Positions 1 to 6,518 of a stretch of DNA of 13,719 nucleotides are shown piece by piece. A program made the translations under genes and the position numbers. The stretch covers positions 1 through 13,719 of the forward strand of contig VBFX01000078.1 of assembly GCA_005889395.1 (NCBI GenBank), given 5' to 3'. A model generated the notes under the pieces. It saw only the letters and a list, made by a program, of their open reading frames with translations, searched no databases and was not told the origin of the DNA. The first letter of the stretch is position 1. Each line of letters starts with the position of its first letter. Source of the stretch: Chloroflexota bacterium (GTDB lineage Bacteria; Chloroflexota; Dormibacteria; CF-121).

Positions 1-722
1 AGGAGGTCCAGCTCGACCGGCGTTTCGCGGCCGAACATGTTGACCAGCACCTTGAGCTTGCCCTTGTCGGCGTTGATCTCGTCGACCTTGCCGTGGAAGT
101 CCGAGAAGGGCCCATCGATGACACGGACGTTCTCGCCCACCTGGTACTCGACGCGAACCTTGGGCGCCTCAGCCTTGATCTGCTTCTGGATCGACTTGAT
201 CTCCTTCTCCTGCAGCGGCACTGGCTTGTTGCCGGAACCGACGAAGCTGGTGACGCCCGGCGTGTTGCGCACGACGTACCAGGACTCGTCGGACATGATC
301 ATGTTGACCAGGATGTAGCCGGGGAAGGTTCGCTTGGCGACGTGACGGCGCTGGCCGTCCTTGATCTCGATGACATCTTCCGTGGGTACCAGCACCTCGA
401 AGATCCGATCGTGCATGTCCATCGAGTCGACGCGCTTCATCAGGTTGTTGCGCACCTTCTCTTCGTGGCCCGAGTAGGCATGGACGACATACCAGTGCGG
501 TTCGCCTTCGGCGGGAACCGGCTTGCCCTCACCGGCCGGAACGACGGCGACCGGGGGCGACGAGGGTGTTTCGGGCGGGGCCGGATGGCCTTCGCCGACC
601 GTGACGCGCTCGCCGGTCCAAACGCGGCCGGCTTCGGCGGCTTCTTTGGGGGCGGGTCGGCGGCCGCGCGCCTTCGCCGGCGCGGCGGGCGTGCCCTTTG
701 CCTCCTTCGGTGTGCCGTTCAT
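1..722 (-). CDS. nusG: Transcription termination/antitermination factor NusG (3' end cut by window edge)
   Basis: NusG binds RNA polymerase through its NGN domain and bridges to Rho or ribosomal protein S10 through its KOW domain. About 240 residues are visible. Residues 1-75 are a Pro/Ala/Glu-rich low-complexity extension absent from the 181-residue E. coli protein. The NGN domain starts at HWYVVHAYSGHEEKV (about 76) and includes FPGYILVNM and VRNTPGV; the KOW domain follows from about 193, with GENVRVIDGPF and finally VNMFGRETPVELDLL, so only a few residues and the stop are missing. The ATG at 720-722 lies 7 nt after the secE stop, consistent with translational coupling; its ribosome binding site is weak. 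It is the last visible gene of the rpmG - tRNA-Trp - secE - nusG unit. NGN/KOW assignment is secure; the exact start is less so. Confidence 0.95.
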   Translation of the reverse strand, partial: MNGTPKEAKGTPAAPAKARGRRPAPKEAAEAGRVWTGERVTVGEGHPAPPETPSSPPVAVVPAGEGKPVPAEGEPHWYVVHAYSGHEEKVRNNLMKRVDSMDMHDRIFEVLVPTEDVIEIKDGQRRHVAKRTFPGYILVNMIMSDESWYVVRNTPGVTSFVGSGNKPVPLQEKEIKSIQKQIKAEAPKVRVEYQVGENVRVIDGPFSDFHGKVDEINADKGKLKVLVNMFGRETPVELDL

Positions 723-729
723 CTCTGCG

Positions 730-990
730 TCAGCCAACTTTGGGGAACTCCAGTTTCACGAGTGTTTGCGTCAACACGTAGTCGATCAATCCGAGCATCA
801 GGGATACCACTACCACAGTCACGATGACGACAAACGTCATCGTGCGCAGCTCGCCCCAACTGGGCCAGATCACCTTGCGGAGCTCGCCGAGGATGTCCTC
901 GAAGTTGCGGATGAGGCCCCGGCGCGGCGCGGGAGTCGTTGTGCGTTGCACTCTGTTCGCCATTGGTTCCGTGGGAATGGCTTTAGCCAT
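730..990 (-). CDS. secE: Preprotein translocase subunit SecE
   Basis: SecE is the small essential clamp subunit of the SecYEG protein-conducting channel in the inner membrane. The 86-residue protein has the family signature in its amphipathic helix (about 36-48: ELRKVIWPSWGEL) followed by a single transmembrane helix (about 52-74, rich in Val/Ile/Leu), as in the short single-TM SecE of most bacteria. A basic N-terminal stretch precedes it. It lies between tRNA-Trp and nusG, the classical order, and its stop is 7 nt from the nusG ATG. The ribosome binding site (AGGT, about 11 nt before the ATG) is weak. Confidence 0.95.
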   Translation of the reverse strand: MAKAIPTEPMANRVQRTTTPAPRRGLIRNFEDILGELRKVIWPSWGELRTMTFVVIVTVVVVSLMLGLIDYVLTQTLVKLEFPKVG

Positions 991-1008
991 GGTAGTTATA
1001 CCTGAGTC

Positions 1009-1084
1009 TGGCAGGGGTGGAGCGACTCGAACGCCCGACCCGCGGTTTTGGAGACCGCTGCTCTACCAGCTGAGCTACACCCCT
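1009..1084 (-). tRNA. tRNA-Trp (anticodon CCA)
   Basis: Full cloverleaf on the minus strand. The acceptor stem AGGGGTG pairs with CACCCCT, discriminator G is followed by an encoded CCA (1009-1011), the D-arm has GCTC/GAGC, the anticodon stem GCGGT/ACCGC holds loop CTCCAAA with anticodon CCA, and the T-arm loop is TTCGAGT. It is 76 nt with CCA. It sits between rpmG and secE and is probably processed from the same transcript, the arrangement seen in many bacteria. Confidence 0.97.
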
Positions 1085-1125
1085 GTGCCGGTCGGCGCCA
1101 ACAGTATAAGAAGGTTGCGGCCACG

Positions 1126-1284
1126 CTACTTGGTTTCCCGGTGGGCAGTGTGCTTCCGGCACCGTGGGCAGAACTTCTTGACCTCGAGCCGGTCGGGGTC
1201 GTTCTTCTTGTTCTTGACCGTGGTGTAGTTGCGTTCCTTACAGGTCTGACACTGCAGGGTGATGATCGACGCTAGGGCAGGCAT
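1126..1284 (-). CDS. rpmG: 50S ribosomal protein L33 (zinc-ribbon form)
   Basis: A 52-residue L33 of the large ribosomal subunit. It is too short for simple ORF listing but is clear when the minus strand is translated: it begins MPALASIITLQCQTC, has the conserved NYTTVKNKKNDPDRLEVKKF core and ends in FCPRCRKHTAHRETK. Four cysteines in two CxxC pairs (12/15 and 39/42) make this the zinc-binding C+ form rather than the C- form. A GGAG Shine-Dalgarno lies just upstream of the ATG (complement of 1290-1293). It is the first gene of the operon with tRNA-Trp, secE and nusG. Confidence 0.95.
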   Translation of the reverse strand: MPALASIITLQCQTCKERNYTTVKNKKNDPDRLEVKKFCPRCRKHTAHRETK

Positions 1285-1316
1285 TGAATCTCCAGGGGGA
1301 TAAAGGCTCCAGACAC

Positions 1317-1340
1317 AAAAAAGACCTAGCGATTGCTAGG
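1317..1340 (-). terminator. Intrinsic terminator-like hairpin after the L,D-transpeptidase gene / in the rpmG leader
   Basis: On the minus strand CCTAGC - AATC - GCTAGG forms a perfect 6-bp stem with a 4-nt loop, followed by TC and six T residues (complement of 1317-1322). It lies 35 nt past the L,D-transpeptidase stop, so it can end that transcript. It also begins only about 3-4 nt after the predicted start point of the rpmG promoter, so operon transcripts would carry it at their extreme 5' end. Confidence 0.65.
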
Positions 1341-1349
1341 CAGATTCGA

Positions 1350-1378
1350 ATCATAGCAGAGTATGGCGAAATCGTCAA
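1350..1378 (-). promoter_or_regulatory. Sigma-70 promoter of the rpmG-tRNA-Trp-secE-nusG operon
   Basis: Minus strand TTGACG (complement of 1373-1378), a 17-nt spacer and TATGAT (complement of 1350-1355). Both hexamers differ from consensus by one base and the spacing is optimal. Predicted start is near 1343, giving a leader of about 60 nt to rpmG. The -35 overlaps the stop codon of the upstream L,D-transpeptidase gene. Confidence 0.8.
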
Positions 1379-2802
1379 TGACGTCTTCGCCTAAATCGGC
1401 GGTCTTCTCCCTCCCCCACCGACGGCGGAGGGTCGGGGCGGGGCACTATATAAGTAAGGTATCGGGGCGTGGCCATCGGACTGTACGGCACATTCACGCA
1501 ACCGTGGGTGCCGTTGTAGAGGTTGGCTCCGGGGCCATACCAGGAGCGCCAGGGGGCATCGTGGATGAAGTACCCGCCTGCCGCGAACTCCATGGCAAAC
1601 GACGTCCACGAGCTCGGATACCACCAGGGGCTCCCATAAGGCCATGGCGAGATGAATTTGTAGGGCGAATAGCGGGCAAAGATGCGGTAGACACCCGGGG
1701 GGGTCGGCAGCTGCGGGCGGCCGGTAGCCACGAAGGTGGTGAGGATCGCATTGCCATCCTGGTAGGCGGTCAGTACCTGGCGGGAAAGCGAGATGACGAT
1801 CACCTTGCCAACGCCGGCGTTGTATGCCACTGGGACCATCTGCTTGAAGTAGATCGCGCTCGCCAGCGACTGCTTCTCCTGGTAGAGCTGCGCGGTGATC
1901 GACTGGAACGCGGGCTGGTCGGCGGCACTCGAGAGCTGCCCGGCGAGGGCGTTGATCGTGCCGGGGTGGTTACCCAATGCGGCGCCGATCGACTGCGCGG
2001 AGGCCAGCGTCGAGCGCGTGTCGGCCAGCTGGTTGACGGCGGCGCTGCGCGCGTCGAGCAAGCCCTGCACGGCGACCGACGTCTGCTGGACCTGGGCCAG
2101 GATCGGCACGAAACCCTCGGCGCTACGAACCGCCGCCAGCGCCGCACTCGCCAGGGTGAGCTGGTCGTTGAAGGCGGTGAGGCGGAGTTGCGGGTATTGC
2201 CCGGCGTTCGCCAATAGCCCACTGGCGGTCTGCAGCGCCGCGTCCACCTGGGCGCGGGCGGTTCGGTAGGCGGCCAGCTTGCCATCCACGGCCGCGTACT
2301 GCTGGCCCAGGACGGAGGCGAGCGCGAGCAGCTGATTCGGCGTGACCGCGGCCGGACCGGCGTTTACGAAGCGCGCGGCCTCCTCATCGAGACCGTCAAG
2401 TGAGACACCGGCATTTTGCGCCTCGGCCATCATCGTGTTCCAGCGGTGAAGCTGGCGATCCAGCGCATCCCGACTCTCGTCGATTTGCTTCTGGTAGATC
2501 GCGCGCAGATCGCTATCGAGACGACTCAGTGCGTCGAGCTTGCGATGCTCGGTCAGCGGCATCTGCCACCACGACGACGTCTTGATGGCCTGGACCTGCG
2601 TGTAGCGCCAGGTCAGGGTGTCGGCTTCCCCTTGATCCAATCCGCCGCGGACCGCGTCCGTCAGCGTCTGATTGAAGGCAACCTCCGCTCGGCGGACGTT
2701 GCCGGCCAGGATGTTCTCGCTGGCAACCGCAGAGAGTGGGATGGCGGCGAGCAGCCCTCCCACCACGACCACGAACACCAAGCGCCGCAAACCCCTCACC
2801 AC
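1375..2802 (-). CDS. Exported L,D-transpeptidase (YkuD domain) with N-terminal coiled-coil region; unusual C-terminus
   Basis: Predicted cell-envelope L,D-transpeptidase, which forms 3-3 peptidoglycan cross-links or attaches proteins using a catalytic Cys. Residues 1-28 look like a signal peptide (basic start, hydrophobic 9-22, cleavage near AVA-SE). Residues 30-325 are Ala/Gln/Leu-rich helical, probably coiled coil. The YkuD domain runs from about 333 (KVIVISLSRQVLTAYQDG) and includes the conserved ATGRP...TPPGVYRI, FIHDA (His414) and the catalytic HGC motif (His433, Cys435). The domain normally continues another 12-20 residues as a GTPV-type strand; here it changes after about residue 452 into PRPDPPPSVGEGE and an Arg-rich tail encoded by a GC-rich hairpin repeat, so the end may be replaced. 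Start is GTG at 2800-2802 behind AGAGG; a second GTG follows directly. Confidence 0.85.
   Translation of the reverse strand: MVRGLRRLVFVVVVGGLLAAIPLSAVASENILAGNVRRAEVAFNQTLTDAVRGGLDQGEADTLTWRYTQVQAIKTSSWWQMPLTEHRKLDALSRLDSDLRAIYQKQIDESRDALDRQLHRWNTMMAEAQNAGVSLDGLDEEAARFVNAGPAAVTPNQLLALASVLGQQYAAVDGKLAAYRTARAQVDAALQTASGLLANAGQYPQLRLTAFNDQLTLASAALAAVRSAEGFVPILAQVQQTSVAVQGLLDARSAAVNQLADTRSTLASAQSIGAALGNHPGTINALAGQLSSAADQPAFQSITAQLYQEKQSLASAIYFKQMVPVAYNAGVGKVIVISLSRQVLTAYQDGNAILTTFVATGRPQLPTPPGVYRIFARYSPYKFISPWPYGSPWWYPSSWTSFAMEFAAGGYFIHDAPWRSWYGPGANLYNGTHGCVNVPYSPMATPRYLTYIVPRPDPPPSVGEGEDRRFRRRRH
1409..1443. repeat. GC-rich hairpin (REP-like) repeat, copy 1, inside the 3' end of the L,D-transpeptidase gene
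   Basis: Structure CCCTCC ... GGAGGG followed by TCGGGGCGGGG. It shares the CCCTCCCCC arm, the GGAGGG arm and the TCGGGG-GGGG tail with the copy at 2955-2995 in the same orientation. It encodes about residues 453-465 of the overlapping protein. Typical REP-type palindromes lie between genes; this one overlaps a coding end. Confidence 0.6.
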
Positions 2803-2954
2803 CGCACCTCTTTCGTCAGGCAGCGTGCGGGACGACGCCCCTCCTAAGGTCGCCGGCCCCCATGCTCTCGCCGCTTTCCATAACGGTACGCCGGTCGCGA
2901 GGTCACGTCACGTGGCAAAAAGTCACGACCGTCATCCGGCCGTCACCGGATTCC

Positions 2955-2995
2955 CCCTCCCCCGAACGCGGGGGAGGGTCGGGGAGGGGACGGGG
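2955..2995. repeat. GC-rich hairpin (REP-like) repeat, copy 2, directly after the rhodanese stop
   Basis: A perfect 10-bp stem (CCCTCCCCCG at 2955-2964, loop AACG, CGGGGGAGGG at 2969-2978) followed by TCGGGGAGGGGACGGGG. It begins 1 nt beyond the rhodanese stop codon. It could stabilise the 3' end of that mRNA, but there is no adjoining T-run on the minus strand, so it is not a standard intrinsic terminator. The rest of the 2803-2954 gap shows no gene; a weak promoter for the L,D-transpeptidase gene may lie there. Confidence 0.65.
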
Positions 2996-2996
2996 T

Positions 2997-3866
2997 TTAG
3001 CGTTCGATCGGCGCGGCGATCAGGCTCCCCCACTCCGTCCAGGATCCGTCGTAGTTCCGGACGTTGGGGTAGCCCAACAAGTAGTTCAGGACGAACCAGG
3101 TGTGGGAGGAGCGCTCCCCGATCCGGCAATAGGCGATGACAGCCTTGTCCGGCGTCACGCCCTTGGCCTCGTAGAGCGCCTTCAATTCCGAGGCCGGCTT
3201 GAAGGTTCCGTCCTCACGCACCGCCTGCGCCCAGGGGATATTGGCCGCGCCGGGGATGTGCCCGCCGCGCTGGGCGCCCTCCTGCGGAAGGTTCTCCGGG
3301 GCCAGCAACTCGCCGCTGAATTCCTTGGGGGAGCGGACGTCGACGAGGACCACGCCGGCTTTCCCGAGGTCGCGCAGCACCTCATCACGCAACGCCCGGA
3401 TCGCCTTGTTCGGCTGGCCCGCCTTGTAGCCGGCGGGCTTGAGGGTCGGTGCGTCGCTGACGAGTTCGCGGCCCTCGTCCTGCCACTTCTTCCGGCCGCC
3501 GTTCATCAGCCGGGCGTCCTTGTGGCCGTAGTACTTGAGATTCCAGACGAACCAGGCGGCGAACCAGTTGTTGTTGTCGCCGTAGGCGACGACCGTGTCC
3601 TCGGTGCTGATGCCCTTCGATGAGAGCAGCTTCTCGAGGTCCGCCTTGGCGAGCAGATCTCGGATCGGACGGGCCTGCAGGTCCTTGCGCCAGTCGAGCC
3701 CGACCGCGCCCTTGACGTGGCCGCTGTCATAGGCCGAGGTGTCGACGTCGACCTCGACGAGCTTCACCTTCGGATCGCCCGCGTGCTCGGCCACCCATGC
3801 CGTGTCGACCAGCACCTCGGGATGCGCGTAGTCAGTTTCCTTGAGCTCCGCCGCGGACTTCGCCAT
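2997..3866 (-). CDS. Thiosulfate sulfurtransferase (two-domain rhodanese, CysA2/SseA-like)
   Basis: Transfers sulfane sulfur from thiosulfate to cyanide or cellular thiol acceptors through a persulfide on cysteine. 289 residues, the usual length for tandem-domain rhodaneses. The N-terminal inactive domain (about 17-138) contains EVDVDTSAYDSGHVKGA and GDNNNWFAAW; the C-terminal domain (about 155-285) has VDVRSPKEFSGE, GHIPGAANIPW and the active-site loop CRIGERSSHTWF with Cys247. CRxGxR loops favour thiosulfate over mercaptopyruvate (CGxG). The sequence closely resembles the actinobacterial CysA2 type from memory. AAGGAGAGG lies 7 nt before the ATG, fixing the start. It is transcribed divergently from the TPR protein gene. 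Confidence 0.92.
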   Translation of the reverse strand: MAKSAAELKETDYAHPEVLVDTAWVAEHAGDPKVKLVEVDVDTSAYDSGHVKGAVGLDWRKDLQARPIRDLLAKADLEKLLSSKGISTEDTVVAYGDNNNWFAAWFVWNLKYYGHKDARLMNGGRKKWQDEGRELVSDAPTLKPAGYKAGQPNKAIRALRDEVLRDLGKAGVVLVDVRSPKEFSGELLAPENLPQEGAQRGGHIPGAANIPWAQAVREDGTFKPASELKALYEAKGVTPDKAVIAYCRIGERSSHTWFVLNYLLGYPNVRNYDGSWTEWGSLIAAPIER

Positions 3867-3924
3867 TTGATGCCTCTCCTTAAAGTTGACTTACTGGATT
3901 AACAAACTCAACAATCCGGAACCC

Positions 3925-3954
3925 AGTCTACCGGCGCAGGCTCGTAAAGGTCAA
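3925..3954 (-). promoter_or_regulatory. Candidate promoter of the rhodanese gene
   Basis: On the minus strand TTGACC (complement of 3949-3954), an 18-nt spacer and TAGACT (complement of 3925-3930), about 60 nt before the ATG. It occupies the 110-bp divergent gap with the TPR gene. No comparably good promoter was found on the plus strand. Confidence 0.45.
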
Positions 3955-3976
3955 CTCGTTATTCGACCCAGTCGAC

Positions 3977-5134
3977 ATGAGCCAGGCAGCCCCCTACACG
4001 CCGGCCGGTCCGGACCAGCCGTCGCCACGACCACGCCGGACCCGGCTCCTCCTGGTACCGGGAGGCATCGTCCTGCTGCTCATTGCCATCCCCGGCGCAA
4101 CCTACGCGTTCGCCGAGAACGAGCTCTCTCAGGCCCAGACCTCGGAGGGGCACGCCGCTTACGGTCAGGCGCTGAGCGAGTACGGGACCGCGGAAACGGT
4201 GGCCGGGAATCCCGTCTCGCGCGTGTTGCTCGGCGAGCTGGGGGACCGGGCAAAGGCAGGGACCGCGGAGACGCACTACCGCTGGGGCCTTCAGCTCACG
4301 GAGCAGAAGAAGTTCGCCGATAGCGAGACGCAGCTACGGGCCGCCATCAAGAGCGGCATCGCGGACTGGGCGGTTCGCGGCAACGCCGCGCTCGCGGATC
4401 TCTTCTACGCCTGGGCGCAGTCGCTGGTGGCGGATACCCAGTTTCAGGCCGGAATCGACAAATACCGCCAGGTCGCGGCCGTGGATCCAACCGGGAACCT
4501 GACGGCCTCGACGAACGCTGGCCTGGCGGCGGCGTATGCCGGCTTCGCCCGGTGGTACCTGCAGCAGCAGCCGATCGATTACCCCAATGCACTGATGTGG
4601 TACGAGAAGCTCGTCAAGGACTTCCCCGACAGCCCGGACGCCAAGCTCGCACAGGCTTCGACGCTGCCACAGACGCTCTACAACGCCGGCGTCGCCTTCG
4701 TACAGCAGATGCGCTATCAGCAGGCCCGCGACGCCATGACCGAGCTGGTGCAGACCTATCCCACGACTACCTGGGCGACGCAGGCGAACGCCGCATTGCG
4801 GGCGAAGCAGCCGCTCACCGGCCTGCTGATCGCGAGCGATTCGAACCCGACGCCGGTGGCCAATCGCTTGATTCGGATTGCCGACCACTGGAAGATCGTC
4901 AAGGCCCACACCTACGACGACTCCGGCGGTCACATCTACCAGACCACGACGGACGCGAAGGGCAATTTCTCGATTCCTGGAGGAGTTCCGCCCGCGCCGA
5001 ACTACCTGATCACCTGGTGGGACCCGAGCCGGAGCACCTTCGTCACCACCTTCCTGAGCGACAACGTCCCCGTCAACCAGGTGACCGTCAATCCCCTGGA
5101 GCCGGCGCCAGCTGGCAGAGCAGCTGTTTTGTAA
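3977..5134 (+). CDS. Membrane-anchored tetratricopeptide-repeat protein with C-terminal beta domain
   Basis: Specific function unknown. Residues 1-22 are a Pro-rich basic cytoplasmic leader, 23-45 a single transmembrane or signal-anchor helix (LLLVPGGIVLLLIAIPGA), and about 50-285 consist of helical TPR-like pairs (YRWGLQLTEQKKFADSETQL; NAGVAFVQQMRYQQARDAM), suggesting a scaffold facing outside. Residues about 290-372 (LLIASDSNPTPVANRLIRI ... GNFSIPGGVPPAPNYLITWW) look like a carboxypeptidase-regulatory or transthyretin-like beta sandwich. The last codons (PAGRAAVL and stop) lie inside a tRNA-Thr-like sequence, so the natural end may have been replaced by recombination. No strong ribosome binding site is seen before the ATG, so the start is uncertain. 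It is divergent from the rhodanese gene. Confidence 0.75.
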   Translation: MSQAAPYTPAGPDQPSPRPRRTRLLLVPGGIVLLLIAIPGATYAFAENELSQAQTSEGHAAYGQALSEYGTAETVAGNPVSRVLLGELGDRAKAGTAETHYRWGLQLTEQKKFADSETQLRAAIKSGIADWAVRGNAALADLFYAWAQSLVADTQFQAGIDKYRQVAAVDPTGNLTASTNAGLAAAYAGFARWYLQQQPIDYPNALMWYEKLVKDFPDSPDAKLAQASTLPQTLYNAGVAFVQQMRYQQARDAMTELVQTYPTTTWATQANAALRAKQPLTGLLIASDSNPTPVANRLIRIADHWKIVKAHTYDDSGGHIYQTTTDAKGNFSIPGGVPPAPNYLITWWDPSRSTFVTTFLSDNVPVNQVTVNPLEPAPAGRAAVL

Positions 5135-5172
5135 ATAGCGGGTCGCCGGTTCGAATCCGGCCGTCGGCTCCA
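5101..5172 (+). tRNA. tRNA-Thr(UGU)-like sequence with degenerate D-arm (probably not functional)
   Basis: The 3' two thirds are a good tRNA-Thr: anticodon arm GCTGT-TTTGTAA-ATAGC (anticodon TGT), variable GGGTC, T-arm GCCGG-TTCGAAT-CCGGC, acceptor CGTCGGC and TCCA end. The 5' GCCGGCG can pair over all 7 positions with CGTCGGC (one G-U), but the D region CCAGCTGGCAGAGCA is 4 nt short, lacks T8 and the GCTC strand, and can form only a 3-bp stem. The 5' portion also codes for the end of the TPR protein. It is best read as a recombination product between a tRNA-Thr gene and TPR-gene sequence, and as the left attachment site of the island. Confidence 0.5.
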
Positions 5173-5178
5173 AATTTG
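5128..5178 (+). repeat. 51-bp direct repeat, left copy (tRNA-Thr 3' half; putative attL core)
   Basis: Identical over 51 bp to 9645-9695. It runs from the anticodon loop (TTTGTAAATAGCGGG) through the T-arm and CCA end to AAATTTG. A tRNA 3' half repeated at both ends of an accessory segment is the usual footprint of tyrosine-recombinase integration. The copy is interrupted at its 3' edge by the IS481 element; the continuation AATAC is at 6542 beyond the IS. Confidence 0.85.
5164..5178. repeat. Target-site duplication of the IS481 element, left copy
   Basis: TCGGCTCCAAATTTG, repeated exactly at 6527-6541. Deleting the element and one copy restores a sequence colinear with the uninterrupted right repeat at 9645 onward, which confirms the 15-bp duplication. 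Confidence 0.85.
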
Positions 5179-5187
5179 TGTAGTAAG

Positions 5188-5275
5188 TCGGGTGAGGTGT
5201 CCCATTGGGCCTTCGCCTGATGTGTCGCACGCCTTCGGGTGATGCGTCACAGTTACTTCGGCTGATGTGTCTCAC
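5188..5275 (+). repeat. Four iterated terminal repeats at the IS left end
   Basis: Units TCGGGTGAGGTGTCCCAT (5188), TCGCCTGATGTGTCGCAC (5213), TCGGGTGATGCGTCACAG (5235) and TCGGCTGATGTGTCTCAC (5258). The 22-25 nt period is close to two helical turns, so the motifs would face the same side of the DNA, as expected for a transposase binding array. The innermost unit matches the right-end inner unit best. Confidence 0.75.
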
Positions 5276-5283
5276 TTTCCCGC

Positions 5284-6472
5284 ATGAGGGAAATGAGCGT
5301 GGCTGAACAGCGGTACCAGGCAGTTCTCGGCGTCCTCTCGGAGGGGCGGGCGGTGATGGAGGTGGCGAGCCAGCGGGGCGTGAGCCGGCGGACGGTGCAT
5401 CGCTGGTTGGCTCGATATGAGGCGCAGGGGCTGGAGGGGTTGCCCGACCGCTCCCATCGGCCGGCGCGGTGTCCCCACCAGATGCCCGCCGAGATCGAAG
5501 TCCGGGTGCTCGAGCTGCGCCGAGCGCACCGGTACTGGGGGGCGCGGCGACTGGCCCTGGAGTTGGTGCGCAAGGCGGTCGCGCCGGCGCCGTCGGAGTC
5601 GGCGGTGTACCGGTGTCTGGTGCGCGCCGGCGTCATCGACCCGGTCAAGCGCCACCGCCGGAAGGAAATCTGGAAGCGCTGGGAGCGAGGCGGGCCGATG
5701 GAGCTGTGGCAGATGGACCTGGTGGGCGGCTTCTTGCTCGCCGACGGCACCTCGGCCAAGGCGCTGACCGGCGTCGACGACCACTCCCGGTTTTGCGTGT
5801 CGGCGCGGCTCATGCCGCGGGAGCGAACCCAGCTCGTCTGCGATGGCTTCGTGGCCGCGATGCGCGCGCATGGCGTGCCCCAGCAGGTCCTCACCGACAA
5901 CGGCAAGGTGTTCACCGGGAAATATGCGCAGCCGCCCGTGGACGTGCTCTTCGATCGCCTCTGTCGGGAGAACGGTGTCGACCATCTGCTGACCCAGCCG
6001 CACTCACCCACCACCACCGGCAAGATCGAGCGCTTTCACCGCACCCTGCGGATCGAGTTCGACACCCGCCGCGCCTTCGCGAGCCTGGCGGTGGCCCCAG
6101 CAGGCACTCGACGAGTGGGTGACCTACTACAACACCGAGCGGCCTCACCAGGCGCTGGGTGATGCCCCTCCGGTGAGCCGGTTCCACGCCGCCGCCCGCG
6201 CCGTCGACGAGTCAGCGATGCGGCCCGACCGCACCGGCGAGCACTGGGTCACCCGCAAGGTGAGCACCGTCGGGGTGGTCTGCGTGGGCTACCAGCAGGT
6301 CTGCATCGGCCAGAGCTATGCAGGCAGCGCCTGCGATGTCCTGGTCACCGACGGGACGCTGCAGTACTGGGTGGGCAACGAGCTGGTGAAGACCGTGGCC
6401 CGGCAAACCAAGGGAGAGATCCGCAAGAAGCACGCCGATGGGACCGCGCCGACCAGGGCAAGATCCGTATGA
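5284..6472 (+). pseudogene. IS481-family transposase, interrupted by a +1 frameshift
   Basis: DDE transposase that would cut and join the IS ends. Order: N-terminal helix-turn-helix (VASQRGVSRRTVHRWLARYEAQ, about 27-48), second HTH region (about 60-120), then the rve-type catalytic core with WQMDLVGG (Asp145), VLTDNGKVFTG (Asp205) and HSPTTTGKIERFHRTL (Glu249). The frame is lost at a C4 run (6095-6098): GTGGCCCCAGCAG should be GTGGCCCAGCAG, which would read AVAQQALDEWVTYYNTERPHQALG and continue in the next frame (6119-6472) to a beta-rich C-terminal tail. One extra C explains the break, so this is a recent inactivation, an assembly or read error, or conceivably slippage. ATG at 5284 or 5293; GAGGG precedes the second. 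Confidence 0.85.
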
Positions 6473-6474
6473 GA

Positions 6475-6518
6475 ATGAGACACATCAACCGAACTAGCTT
6501 TGCGACAAATCAACCGAA
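6475..6518 (-). repeat. Two iterated terminal repeats at the IS right end
   Basis: On the minus strand, TTCGGTTGATTTGTCGCA (complement of 6501-6518) and TTCGGTTGATGTGTCTCAT (complement of 6475-6493). The inner unit starts 3 nt after the transposase stop codon. They are inverted relative to the four left-end units. Confidence 0.75.

Noticed and set aside
93..827. Long plus-strand reading frame of 244 codons
   Set aside because: It is antisense to nusG, which reads cleanly on the minus strand with NGN and KOW motifs; GC-rich codon bias creates the shadow.
1363..2217. Plus-strand frame of 284 codons
   Set aside because: Antisense to the L,D-transpeptidase gene; no recognisable domain, composition typical of a shadow.
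2955..2995. Rho-independent terminator for the rhodanese gene
   Set aside because: The 10-bp hairpin is strong but has no adjacent T-run, and a related copy lies in coding sequence; treated as a repeat.
2736..3623. Plus-strand frame of 295 codons
   Set aside because: Antisense to the rhodanese gene, whose active-site loop is intact.
3886..3920. TTGACT at 3886 as plus-strand promoter for the TPR gene
   Set aside because: No acceptable -10 at 16-18 nt spacing.
4334..5275. Minus-strand frame of 313 codons containing GFEPATRYLQ
   Set aside because: Antisense to the TPR gene; the peptide is the familiar artefact from translating a tRNA T-arm in reverse.
5188..5275. CRISPR-like array of about 18-bp units at 22-25-bp period
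   Set aside because: Spacers are only 4-7 nt, units are degenerate, and they match inverted units at the other IS end, so they are transposase sites.
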